Positions 1-7,585 of a stretch of DNA of 11,676 nucleotides are shown here, in pieces. Where the stretch lies: the NCBI GenBank assembly GCA_018816605.1, contig JAHIVS010000310.1, positions 1 through 11,676 on the forward strand, in the 5' to 3' direction. Origin of the DNA: Pseudomonadota bacterium. Its GTDB lineage: Bacteria > Desulfobacterota > Desulfobacteria > Desulfobacterales > Desulfobacteraceae. The notes beneath the pieces are model-generated. The model saw nothing but the letters and a program-made list of their open reading frames with translations, was not told where the DNA came from and ran no database searches. A program made the translations under genes and the position numbers. Position 1 is the stretch's first letter, and each line of letters opens with the position of its first letter.

Positions 1-154
1 AACAATCCACAGGATAAACGGAATCGAAAAATGGGCAATCGATATACTTTGCTATGACGACTGATTATTGGGTGGTTTTATTTTGATATCGTGCCTTAAA
101 GGAATAACAAAGGCGAAAAACCTAGTACAAAACCCCAATAAAAGGAGACGTACA

Positions 155-1222
155 ATGAAAAAAGAAAAATGCACTGGGATACGGATATTTTTTTCCACTA
201 CCGGGTCTGCTCACCAAGCTGTTTTCATTCTGATGGTGTTGCTCATTACACTTTTTATGATGGCGCCTCCTGTTTTTGCCGGTGCATACAAATGGAAAAT
301 CAGCCAGGGAATTGCCGAAGATCATCCGGCCTCTGCCAGGTGCAAACAATTCGCCCAGATTCTGGAAGAAAACTCCCAGGGCAGGATGAAGCTGACCTAT
401 TTTCCGGCAGGTGCCCTGGGGGACTGGTCCGAGCAGATTGAAGCCAACCGCATGGGAACCCTGGAAATAGGTCTCAATGCCGGTTCCACCTCCTATGATC
501 CCAAGACCAATCTCATGTTCATGCCCTATCTTTTTTCTTCCTGGGATGAGGCACGGGCGGCCATTGGGTCAAAGGGATGGCTCACCCCCATATTTAACGA
601 ACTTTACGCGAACATCGGCCTCAAGGTGCTGGGTATCTATTTAAATGCCTGGGATGGCATGGCCTATACCGGTCGGGTAAAAAACCTGGTCAAAGTTCCG
701 GCCGATGCCAATGGCATTAAGATGCGGGTCCCCCCCATTCGGATATTTGAGGTGTATGTCCCCACCCTGGGATTCATCTCCACACCCGTCGCCTATTCGG
801 AAACCTTTACCGCCCTGCAGACCGGGATCGTGGATGCCAGGTCTGCCTGCCCTGCGGTTGAAGCATATGTGATGCGGGATGCAATCAAGACCTATGTGGC
901 CACCAGAGATGCCTTTGAATACTGGTTTCTAACCATGAACAAAAAACTCTGGGACTCTCTTTCCGCCCAGGACCAGGCCCTGCTCACCGCCAGTGCGGAC
1001 AAGGTGATGGCCGACCAGGCCATCGCAGCCGAACAAGACGAAAATGAATTTAAGGCAAAACTTGCGGCAGCCGGTGTCAAGGTCCATGAAGTCAGTGACC
1101 AGGAGTGGAAGATCTCCGCCGCAGCCGTCAGGAGCAAGGCATGGCCCATCATTGAAAAAGAATTGTTGGGATCCGAACTCATGGATAAAATCAAACAGCA
1201 TGCAACCCCCATTTCCCAATAG
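155..1222 (+). CDS. dctP: TRAP transporter substrate-binding protein, DctP family
   Basis: Periplasmic solute receptor of a tripartite ATP-independent (TRAP) transporter; it binds a carboxylate-type ligand and delivers it to the membrane subunits encoded next. The 355-residue product is of normal length. It starts with a long basic n-region, a hydrophobic core at about residues 22-37 and a likely signal peptidase I site after the V-F-A at 40-42. The mature part has the family layout: W-K-I near the start, the F-P-A-G-A-L-G-D segment at 83-90, R191 in the K-M-R-V-P-P motif (the position of the arginine that usually pairs with the ligand carboxylate) and A-L-Q-T-G-I-V-D at 220-228. After that Asp the usual Gly is replaced (D-A-R-S), which may affect the pocket. 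The ATG at 155 is chosen because AAGGAG lies 7 bases upstream; a TTG frame opening at 68 would put 29 unlikely residues before the signal peptide. Ligand identity cannot be read from sequence; an organic, aromatic or branched acid is inferred from the downstream CoA ligase. Confidence 0.93.
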   Translation: MKKEKCTGIRIFFSTTGSAHQAVFILMVLLITLFMMAPPVFAGAYKWKISQGIAEDHPASARCKQFAQILEENSQGRMKLTYFPAGALGDWSEQIEANRMGTLEIGLNAGSTSYDPKTNLMFMPYLFSSWDEARAAIGSKGWLTPIFNELYANIGLKVLGIYLNAWDGMAYTGRVKNLVKVPADANGIKMRVPPIRIFEVYVPTLGFISTPVAYSETFTALQTGIVDARSACPAVEAYVMRDAIKTYVATRDAFEYWFLTMNKKLWDSLSAQDQALLTASADKVMADQAIAAEQDENEFKAKLAAAGVKVHEVSDQEWKISAAAVRSKAWPIIEKELLGSELMDKIKQHATPISQ

Positions 1223-1232
1223 GAAAACAGAT

Positions 1233-1269
1233 GTCAGGTCCGGAAACCTCCTTTCTTTCCGGACCTGAC
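1233..1269 (+). promoter_or_regulatory. Intergenic hairpin between dctP and dctQ
   Basis: Bases 1233-1246 are the exact reverse complement of 1256-1269, giving a perfect 14-bp stem with a 9-base pyrimidine-rich loop (1247-1255). The stem begins 10 bases after the dctP stop and ends just before the dctQ ribosome binding site. No T-run follows the stem, so a strong intrinsic terminator is unlikely. In transporter operons such structures are known to protect the upstream binding-protein message or partly block transcription, so that the receptor is made in excess over the membrane subunits. That role is inferred here. A protein-binding operator on DNA is an alternative. Confidence 0.75.
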
Positions 1270-1286
1270 CAAAGGGAGAATTATCC

Positions 1287-1802
1287 ATGAAAACTGTCCG
1301 AAATACCATGACTGCCATCGACCAGGGGTTAACCACGGTTTTTTCATTCCTCCTGGTAATAGGCGGGGCACTCATGACCCTGACCGTGTTGCTCCAGGTA
1401 TTGCTGCGCTACGTATTCAAACAACCCCTCTTCGGCCTGGAAGAGTTTTCCCGCCTGGTTGCCATCTGGCTCTATTTTCTGGGTGCCATTTACAGCACCA
1501 AAACCGACAACCATGTCCAGGGGGATGTGGCCAATAAATATGTCACGGGAGAACGGGCCAGGATGATCCTGAGAACCATTGTCTGGGCACTGTGTCTTTT
1601 AACCTGCCTTTTGTTTCTCTATCATTCCGCCACCTATTCCTGGTGGATCTACGGCACGGGGGAGCGGACCACAGGCCTTTGGTGGCCAAGAATCATCAGC
1701 GTTGGTTCCATGGTAGTCGGAGCCTTTTTCATGACCCTCTACAGTCTTGTCAACCTGATCAAATATGTGACAGCTGCCCTAAATCATACCCAAAGCGAAT
1801 AG
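1287..1802 (+). CDS. dctQ: TRAP transporter small permease subunit, DctQ family
   Basis: Small membrane subunit of the TRAP transporter; with the large M subunit it forms the Na+-coupled membrane complex that accepts substrate from the binding protein. The 171-residue product shows four hydrophobic segments at roughly 15-37, 52-72, 95-117 and 136-160, as expected for the family. The signature between segments 1 and 2 is present (R-Y-V-F at 41-44, then L-E-E-F-S-R at 51-56), and tryptophans cluster around segment 3. The ATG at 1287 follows a GGGAG box about 8 bases upstream and an upstream hairpin. Only 13 bases separate its stop from dctM, so the two are probably translated together. Confidence 0.92.
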   Translation: MKTVRNTMTAIDQGLTTVFSFLLVIGGALMTLTVLLQVLLRYVFKQPLFGLEEFSRLVAIWLYFLGAIYSTKTDNHVQGDVANKYVTGERARMILRTIVWALCLLTCLLFLYHSATYSWWIYGTGERTTGLWWPRIISVGSMVVGAFFMTLYSLVNLIKYVTAALNHTQSE

Positions 1803-1815
1803 AGAGGAGCGCCCC

Positions 1816-3117
1816 ATGACAATTGTATTTTCCCTATTAATGGTGGTCATAGTGATGATGCTCATGGGGGTACCCGTGGGATTTGCCTTTGGTCTCGGCG
1901 GATTTGCCATCATGTTTTTCACAGGACTTGACCCCCGATTTGCCATGCCGGCAGCCTTCCGGTCCATTGAGTCCTATACCCTCATGGCCCTGCCGCTTTT
2001 TATCCTTGCAGGCGGGTTGATCAGCGAATCGGGTATTTCCCGGCGACTGTTAAATTTTACCATGTCCATTGTGGGCAGGACTAGGGGGGGCTTAGGGGTT
2101 GTCTGCGTGGTCACCTGCACCATTTTCGGGGCCATATCCGGCAGCGCATCGGGTGCCATTGCCGCCATCGGGTCCATCATGATTCCGGAAATGACAAAAC
2201 AGGGATACCCCAGGGGGTATGCAACGGGGCTGGTTGCCACCTCCTCCATGCTGGCCCTGCTGATCCCCCCCTCCATCCCCATGATTGCCTTTGCCATGAC
2301 CGCACAGATTTCCATTCTGTCGGCATTTTTAAGCACCCTGATCCCCGGCCTTTTAATGATGATAAGTTACAGCCTGATCAATATTTTCATGAGCCGGCGC
2401 ATGGAAAACCTGACCCTCCTGCCGGTTCAAACCACAGCAGAAAAAATCAAAGAGATCGGGCGCACCACCCGCCAGGCCACATTTGCCCTGTTAATGCCGG
2501 TCATCGTTCTGGGCGGTATTTACGGGGGAATTTTCACCCCCACTGAAGCGGCTGCCATCTCTGCCATCTATGCCGTGGTGGTGGGACTTCTCATCTACCG
2601 GGCCATGACCTTTAAAAAAATGTTTTCCACCATAAAGAGTGCCATGGTGACCTCGGGGGCCATTATGATTCTGCTGTTTTTTATTTTAATGGTTTCCAGA
2701 ATCATGGTCACCCACCAGGTGCCCCAGCACCTGACCCAGGCCATGTTCAGCATCACCACCAATAAATGGGGGGTGCTGCTGATGCTCAATATTATTTTAC
2801 TGCTCATGGGCATGCTGGTGGATGATGTGTCCGGCAACATCCTTTCCGCCGCCATCCTGCTGCCCGTGGCCCAGTCGGTGGGCATCGACCCGATTCACTT
2901 TGCCGCCATCTCGGTCACCAATTTATCCCTTGGCAATGTCACCCCGCCCTGCGCCCCCATGCTGTATCTTGCCGGAATGATCGGCGGGAACCTGCCCCTG
3001 AACGAATATGTAAAACCCGCCGGATGTTTCATGATATTCGGTGCATTGCCCGTGATCCTCATGGTTACCTATGTGCCTGAATTTGCGCTCATTTTAGTTG
3101 ACCTGTTTTTAAGATAA
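1816..3117 (+). CDS. dctM: TRAP transporter large permease subunit, DctM family
   Basis: Large, transporting subunit of the TRAP system; in characterised homologues it carries the Na+ sites and moves substrate by an elevator mechanism. The 433-residue length is normal, and nearly the whole chain is hydrophobic helices. Family motifs visible include G-S-A-S-G-A-I-A-A-I-G at 109-119, I-P-P-S-I-P-M-I at 150-157 (first helical hairpin region), F-T-P-T-E-A-A at 240-246 and N-V-T-P-P-C at 374-379 in the second inverted repeat. The start at 1816 has a GAGGAG box upstream. It ends 25 bases before the enoyl-CoA hydratase gene on the same strand, which ties import to CoA-ester metabolism. There is no sign of truncation or fusion to DctQ. 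Confidence 0.95.
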   Translation: MTIVFSLLMVVIVMMLMGVPVGFAFGLGGFAIMFFTGLDPRFAMPAAFRSIESYTLMALPLFILAGGLISESGISRRLLNFTMSIVGRTRGGLGVVCVVTCTIFGAISGSASGAIAAIGSIMIPEMTKQGYPRGYATGLVATSSMLALLIPPSIPMIAFAMTAQISILSAFLSTLIPGLLMMISYSLINIFMSRRMENLTLLPVQTTAEKIKEIGRTTRQATFALLMPVIVLGGIYGGIFTPTEAAAISAIYAVVVGLLIYRAMTFKKMFSTIKSAMVTSGAIMILLFFILMVSRIMVTHQVPQHLTQAMFSITTNKWGVLLMLNIILLLMGMLVDDVSGNILSAAILLPVAQSVGIDPIHFAAISVTNLSLGNVTPPCAPMLYLAGMIGGNLPLNEYVKPAGCFMIFGALPVILMVTYVPEFALILVDLFLR

Positions 3118-3142
3118 CCGTAAAACTTTTTAGGAGACACCC

Positions 3143-3907
3143 ATGGAAAAAAACACCGTATTATATCATTGCAGCCAGAATGTGGGAATTATCACCCTTA
3201 ACCGCCCTCACCGTCTCAATGCCATCAATATCGATCTGCTCAGAGGATTTATGGAAATGCTTGACAGGGCAAGATTAGATACCCATGCCCGGGTGATTAT
3301 TCTCACCGGAGAGGGAACCTCCTTTTGCGCCGGAGAGGACTTAAAGGACACCGCTTCCGGCAAAAGCCTGGAACAATGGACCGACGAGGCCCAAAGACTC
3401 CAGGATATCCAGCGGATGACCATGAAACTTGGTAAACCCATTATTGCGGCGATCCCCGGATATGCCCTGGGCGGGGGATGCGAGTTTGCCATGGGGTGTG
3501 ATATTCGCATTGCCGATGAAACCGCCGTGTTTGGATTTCCCGAAACCACGGTGGGCATGACCGTTACCAATGCTGGCACCAAATTATTGCCCCATCTTGT
3601 GGGGTTGGGCAAGGCCAAAGAGCTGGTATTAACCGGCGATTTCATCGATGCCTCCGAAGCCTTGAAAATCGGTCTTGTCAACCGGGTGGTAGCCCCGGAC
3701 GCTCTCATGGCCGAATCTTTGGCCATGGCCGCCAAAATTGCCAGCCGGTCACCCCTTGCCACAAACCTGTCACGAACGGCCATTGACCAGGGCATGGAGG
3801 CAAGCTTCGACCAAATCATGGAGCTTGAAAAAAGCCATCTGCTCATCTGTGCCCAGAACGGAACTGAATATGTGGAAAAACGGCTCAAGGAAATGAACAA
3901 CGACTAA
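3143..3907 (+). CDS. Enoyl-CoA hydratase/isomerase (crotonase) family protein
   Basis: Crotonase-fold enzyme, probably a cytoplasmic hydratase of an unsaturated acyl-CoA in the operon's catabolic pathway. The 254 residues match a single-domain crotonase. Visible are the N-terminal L-N-R-P-x-x-x-N-A-I block (19-29), the CoA/oxyanion segment F-C-A-G-E-D-L at 61-67 and G-Y-A-L-G-G-G-C-E at 106-114. The two glutamates that act as acid/base in classical hydratases are both present: E114, and E134 in F-G-F-P-E. The loop after E134, P-G-A-G-G-T in canonical hydratases, here reads T-V-T-N-A-G-T, a variation near the active-site entrance. The start has AGGAG 6 bases upstream. In methylcrotonyl- or geranyl-CoA carboxylase pathways a crotonase hydrates the carboxylated glutaconyl-CoA product, so that role is plausible. 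Isomerase or thioester hydrolase activity cannot be excluded. Confidence 0.88.
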   Translation: MEKNTVLYHCSQNVGIITLNRPHRLNAINIDLLRGFMEMLDRARLDTHARVIILTGEGTSFCAGEDLKDTASGKSLEQWTDEAQRLQDIQRMTMKLGKPIIAAIPGYALGGGCEFAMGCDIRIADETAVFGFPETTVGMTVTNAGTKLLPHLVGLGKAKELVLTGDFIDASEALKIGLVNRVVAPDALMAESLAMAAKIASRSPLATNLSRTAIDQGMEASFDQIMELEKSHLLICAQNGTEYVEKRLKEMNND

Positions 3908-3949
3908 ACCGATCGTTACAAAACAACCAGACATCTTAAGGAGGGGAAA

Positions 3950-5284
3950 ATGGAACAGACATTGTTTAATCCGGACATGGAATCCCTATCGCCTGCAGAC
4001 CAGCAAAAAATGGAGAAAACCCTTCTCCTTGCGCAGATGGATTATGTCTTCGGGCACAGCAGGATGTACCAGGACAAATTTACCCTGGCCAATATTAAAA
4101 AAAATCAGATTAAAAATGTTCAGGATCTGGCCCTTCTTCCCTTTACCACCAAAAAAGAGTTGCGGGATTCCCAGAAAAGGCAGGCGCCTTTTGGTGATTT
4201 CCTGGCCGCCCCTTCCCACAAGGTCAGCCGGGTCCACCGAACATCCGGCACCACGGGCAGCTTTATCTATACTGCCTTGACCAAAAACGACCTGGCCCAG
4301 ACCCACGACTGCGGCGCCAGGGCATTCTGGTCAGCCGGGCTGCGGCCCCACCACCGGGTGATCCACTGCTTAAATTACTGCATGTGGATGGGCGGATATA
4401 CGGATCATGCCAACCTGGAGACAACCGGGGCTGCCGTCATCCCCTTTGGGGTGGGCAATGCCAAACAATTGATCCAGGTCATCAAAGATGCCGGAATAAA
4501 TGCCATTTCATCCACCCCCTCCTATCCCAAACACCTGGAAAAAGTGATCAAAGCCGAATTCAACATGGATCCTTGTGAACTGGGCCTTGAACTGGGGTTG
4601 TTTGGCGGAGAACCCGGGCTTGACAATCCCGTGTTCAGAGATAGAATGGAAACCACCTGGGGAATGAAGGCCCAGAACGCCAACTATGGGGTGTCTGATG
4701 TGCTGTGCAATTTTGCCTCTGTCTGCCCGGACAATTATAAACTTCATTTTCTGGGACAGGGGGCATTGCTTGTCCAGCTGATAAACCCCATGACCTTGGA
4801 AGATATTCCCGTAACCCAGGGCGCCATCGGGGAAATGGTTCTCACCCATTTAAAGAAAGAGGCCCAGCCCCTGGTCCGGTACCGGACTTCCGATCTCATG
4901 GAAATTCTTGAGACAGGCCCCTGTGAATGCGGCAGGACAGGCTTCAGGTTCAAGATTGTGGGCAGATCCGACGACATGCTCCACGTCAAGGGCATCAATG
5001 TATTTCCCAATGGGGTTGCCATGGTTCTGGAAGATTTGGTTCCAGAAGTCACAGGCGAATTCCAGATTATGCTGACCCATCCCTCCCCTTACACCCACCT
5101 GGATATACGAGTAGAGCACGGGCATAAGATCACCCCGGACAAGATGACAGACCTGACGGTCAAAGTTGAGACAAAAATCAAGGAAACCCTTAATTTTCGA
5201 GGAGTTGTCAATCTGGTGAAACCCGATTCCATTGAACGGACGAAAATGGGAAAAGCCAGAAGGGTTATCCGGAATTATGAATAA
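3950..5284 (+). CDS. Phenylacetate-CoA ligase-like AMP-forming acyl-CoA ligase
   Basis: Adenylate-forming enzyme that should activate a carboxylic acid to its CoA thioester through an acyl-AMP intermediate, with release of AMP and PPi. The 444-residue length fits the compact phenylacetate-CoA ligase (PaaK) family. Motifs in order: phosphate loop S-G-T-T-G at 99-103, G-G-E-P at 219-222, Y-G-V-S-D at 246-250, Y-R-T-S-D at 311-315, a C-E-C-G-R turn at 325-329, hinge motif G-R-S-D-D-M-L at 338-344 leading to G-I-N-V-F-P, and a C-terminal K435 in M-G-K-A-R-R-V as the likely adenylation lysine. A strong AAGGAGG box precedes the ATG by about 5 bases. Its stop overlaps the start of the next gene by 8 bases. 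Placement after a TRAP importer suggests it acts on the imported acid. It is not surrounded by other paa genes, so phenylacetate should not be assumed; aryl, branched or terpenoid acids remain possible. Confidence 0.88.
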   Translation: MEQTLFNPDMESLSPADQQKMEKTLLLAQMDYVFGHSRMYQDKFTLANIKKNQIKNVQDLALLPFTTKKELRDSQKRQAPFGDFLAAPSHKVSRVHRTSGTTGSFIYTALTKNDLAQTHDCGARAFWSAGLRPHHRVIHCLNYCMWMGGYTDHANLETTGAAVIPFGVGNAKQLIQVIKDAGINAISSTPSYPKHLEKVIKAEFNMDPCELGLELGLFGGEPGLDNPVFRDRMETTWGMKAQNANYGVSDVLCNFASVCPDNYKLHFLGQGALLVQLINPMTLEDIPVTQGAIGEMVLTHLKKEAQPLVRYRTSDLMEILETGPCECGRTGFRFKIVGRSDDMLHVKGINVFPNGVAMVLEDLVPEVTGEFQIMLTHPSPYTHLDIRVEHGHKITPDKMTDLTVKVETKIKETLNFRGVVNLVKPDSIERTKMGKARRVIRNYE

Positions 5285-6077
5285 ATTATGTTCACATCTT
5301 TTCGCCCAATACCAGGAGTTAGATGATCTGGTGGCCCCCTTAAGTGAAAAAGAATGGGAGTTAAAAACCCCTTTTGATCACTGGACCATTTTTGACCAGG
5401 TGGCCCACATTGCCTTTTTTGACCATGAAGCCCTGGAGGCCATTGATGCGCCGACCCGTTTCAAAGAGCGGGCCAGCAAGGTAATGGACTTCATCCGTTC
5501 CGGTGAGAATTGGCCGGAACATTTCAACCCGATTTTGGGCCCCCAAACCCCGGGGGAATTATTGTCCCTCTGGCGGGATACCCGCACAGATCTTCTTAAC
5601 CGACTGGAAATGATGGGTCCAAAGGATCGACTGGCATGGTATGGACCGGATCTGGGAGCACGCTCCTTTGCCACGGCCCGCCTCATGGAAACCTGGGCCC
5701 ATGGCCAGGATATTTTCGATACCCTGGGAAAAAAAAGGGTGAATTATGCCAGGCTCAAACATGTGGCCCACATGGGGGTGAACACCTTTGGATGGAGCTT
5801 TAAAATAAGGGGGATGAAAGCCCCGGAACTCACGCCCTTTGTCAAGCTGTCAGGCCCCTGCGGCGAACAATGGGCCTGGGGAGACCCGGCCCAGGCAGAC
5901 CGGGTGTGGGGAAGTGCCGCAGATTTTTGCCTGGTGGTTACCCAAAGGCGCAACCTGGCCGACACCCGGCTGGAATGCCGGGGCAAGGATGCCCGGCGCT
6001 GGCTTACCATGGCCCAGGCATTTGCCGGTGTGCCCCAGGAGCCGCCTGCACCCGGCCTTCGAAACATTGAATATTAA
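5277..6077 (+). CDS. TIGR03084-like metal-binding protein (DinB / maleylpyruvate isomerase-like fold)
   Basis: Likely cytoplasmic metal-dependent protein of unknown reaction, 266 residues. The N-terminal half resembles the DinB/mycothiol-dependent maleylpyruvate isomerase helical bundle: D-H-W-T-I-F-D-Q-V-A-H at 34-44 and M-E-T-W-A-H-G-Q-D at 137-145. H44, E138 and H142 would form the His/Glu/His metal triad, with the E-x3-H spacing known from maleylpyruvate isomerase. The C-terminal part (about 160-260) is a separate region with many Trp and Gly. The ATG at 5277 is preferred because it overlaps the ligase stop by 8 bases, a normal coupling arrangement; a TTG at 5232 would reach further into the ligase. 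Members of this family occur, as I recall, near acyl-CoA carboxylase and terpene-utilisation genes, which fits here. Whether it uses a thiol cofactor, acts on a CoA ester or has only a structural role is unknown. Confidence 0.75.
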   Translation: MNKLCSHLFAQYQELDDLVAPLSEKEWELKTPFDHWTIFDQVAHIAFFDHEALEAIDAPTRFKERASKVMDFIRSGENWPEHFNPILGPQTPGELLSLWRDTRTDLLNRLEMMGPKDRLAWYGPDLGARSFATARLMETWAHGQDIFDTLGKKRVNYARLKHVAHMGVNTFGWSFKIRGMKAPELTPFVKLSGPCGEQWAWGDPAQADRVWGSAADFCLVVTQRRNLADTRLECRGKDARRWLTMAQAFAGVPQEPPAPGLRNIEY

Positions 6078-6111
6078 CCGATCAGACTGCCTCACATAAG
6101 GAAAAGCCCCC

Positions 6112-7584
6112 ATGCCAGACATCACCCAAGTATTGATTGCCAACCGCGGGGAAATCGCCTGCCGGATCTTGCGAACCCTGAATCGCATGGATATTCCCGG
6201 GGTGGTGGTCTATCATTTCGCGGACGCCGACTCCCCGGCCGTTAAAATGGCGGCAACCGCCGTACAAATCCATGGTCCCACACCCGTTGCCGCCTATTTG
6301 GATGTGGAAAACATGATCGCTGCCTGCAAGGAGACCGGCGCCGACGCGGTTCATCCCGGATTCGGATTTCTGGCAGAAAACCCAAAGTTTGCCAAACGGT
6401 TGGCCCGGGAGGGCATCACCTTTATCGGGCCACACCCCGGGGCAATGGAACTTTTGGGAAACAAGGTTTCGGCCCGAACATTCTGTATGGACAATGGGTT
6501 TCCCCTGATCACCTCGGTAACCGAGGCGGAAGCCAAGGAAAATTTCATTGAATCTGCCCGGAAAATCGGTTTGCCGATATTGATCAAGGCCGCGGCCGGG
6601 GGAGGCGGCAAAGGGATGCAGATCGTGCGGGACCATAGGAGTCTGGACCAGGCTGTCCTGTTGGCAAAAAATGAGGCCCAGCGTTCTTTTGGAGACGATG
6701 AGGTGTATGCCGAACGATTATTGGAAGAACCCCGTCATATCGAGGTGCAGATCATGGGTGATCTTCACGGCAATGTGGTGCACCTGGGAGAGAGGGAGTG
6801 TTCCATCCAGCGCCGTTTCCAGAAGATCATCGAAGAGAGCCCGGCCCCTATGTTGACCCGGGAACTTCGGGAAAAAATCTGCACCACGGCGGTCGAGATC
6901 GCCCGCAGGGCAAACTATCACAATGCAGGGACCGTTGAATTCATCCTGGCGCCCGACAACGAGTTCTATTTTCTGGAAATGAACACCCGTCTCCAGGTGG
7001 AACACCCGGTGACAGAAATGGTGACAGGTCTGGACCTGGTGGAACTGCAAATCCGCATCGCCCGGGGCGAGACCCTCCCGTTGGTCCAGGATCAGATCAA
7101 AACCACGGGGCATGCCATTGAACTTCGGCTCTATGCCGAGGACCCGGCGAACGATTTTCTACCGTCCACAGGCGCTCTTCTTGCTTATAGTCTGCCAACA
7201 GGCAAAGGGATTCGAATCGAAAACGGATTTGCCCGGGGCATGCAGGTGACCTCCGCTTTTGACCCCATGCTGGCCAAGCTGATTGTCCACGAAAAAAACC
7301 GGAATCAAGCCATTGCCCTGGCGTTGCAGGCCCTTAACGACACCCTGGTGCTGGGGGTGACCACCAACATCGACTTCCTGGCCCGGATTCTTGCCCACCA
7401 AGCCTTCAGGGCCGGCCGGATCCACACCGGGTTTATCCCCACCCATACAAAAGAGTTGGCCCCCTTGCCTCTGAACCAGGAGCAACGCGACCTTCTGCTG
7501 GCGGCTGCGGCCCTGGGCAGCCGGGAATTTAGTGACCCGGTCCTAACCGAACCCTATACATCCCTTGGCGACTGGAGAAACTGA
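6112..7584 (+). CDS. Biotin carboxylase subunit of acyl-CoA carboxylase
   Basis: Carries out the first half-reaction of a biotin-dependent carboxylase: ATP and bicarbonate carboxylate the biotin on the carrier protein. The 490 residues contain the N-terminal domain (L-I-A-N-R-G-E-I-A at 8-16), the ATP-grasp glycine-rich loop G-G-G-G-K-G-M at 163-169 and the conserved C-terminal lobe. Residues matching E. coli AccC catalytic positions are all seen: K118, K159, H209, E211, R293 in M-N-T-R-L-Q-V-E-H, and R339. The tail extends past a normal AccC and ends in G-D-W-R-N, which resembles the linker after the BC domain in methylcrotonyl/propionyl-CoA carboxylase alpha chains. That makes it look like one half of a split alpha subunit. 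AAGGAAAA lies about 6-7 bases before the ATG. The next gene begins one base after the stop. Confidence 0.92.
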   Translation: MPDITQVLIANRGEIACRILRTLNRMDIPGVVVYHFADADSPAVKMAATAVQIHGPTPVAAYLDVENMIAACKETGADAVHPGFGFLAENPKFAKRLAREGITFIGPHPGAMELLGNKVSARTFCMDNGFPLITSVTEAEAKENFIESARKIGLPILIKAAAGGGGKGMQIVRDHRSLDQAVLLAKNEAQRSFGDDEVYAERLLEEPRHIEVQIMGDLHGNVVHLGERECSIQRRFQKIIEESPAPMLTRELREKICTTAVEIARRANYHNAGTVEFILAPDNEFYFLEMNTRLQVEHPVTEMVTGLDLVELQIRIARGETLPLVQDQIKTTGHAIELRLYAEDPANDFLPSTGALLAYSLPTGKGIRIENGFARGMQVTSAFDPMLAKLIVHEKNRNQAIALALQALNDTLVLGVTTNIDFLARILAHQAFRAGRIHTGFIPTHTKELAPLPLNQEQRDLLLAAAALGSREFSDPVLTEPYTSLGDWRN

Positions 7585-7585
7585 T

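Noticed and set aside
32..54. Possible sigma54 or sigma70 promoter upstream of dctP
   Set aside because: The GG and GC doublets are not 12 bases apart as sigma54 needs, and the TATACT at 43-48 has no convincing -35 box 17 bases upstream.
68..154. TTG-initiated N-terminal extension of the TRAP binding protein
   Set aside because: It would add 29 residues before a normal signal peptide, has no good ribosome binding site, and would ignore the well-placed AAGGAG before the ATG at 155.
3208..3900. Long minus-strand open frame of 230 codons opposite the crotonase gene
   Set aside because: It mirrors a strongly supported gene, has no ribosome binding site or recognisable domain, and its composition (many Ser, Met, Arg) is that of an antisense shadow.
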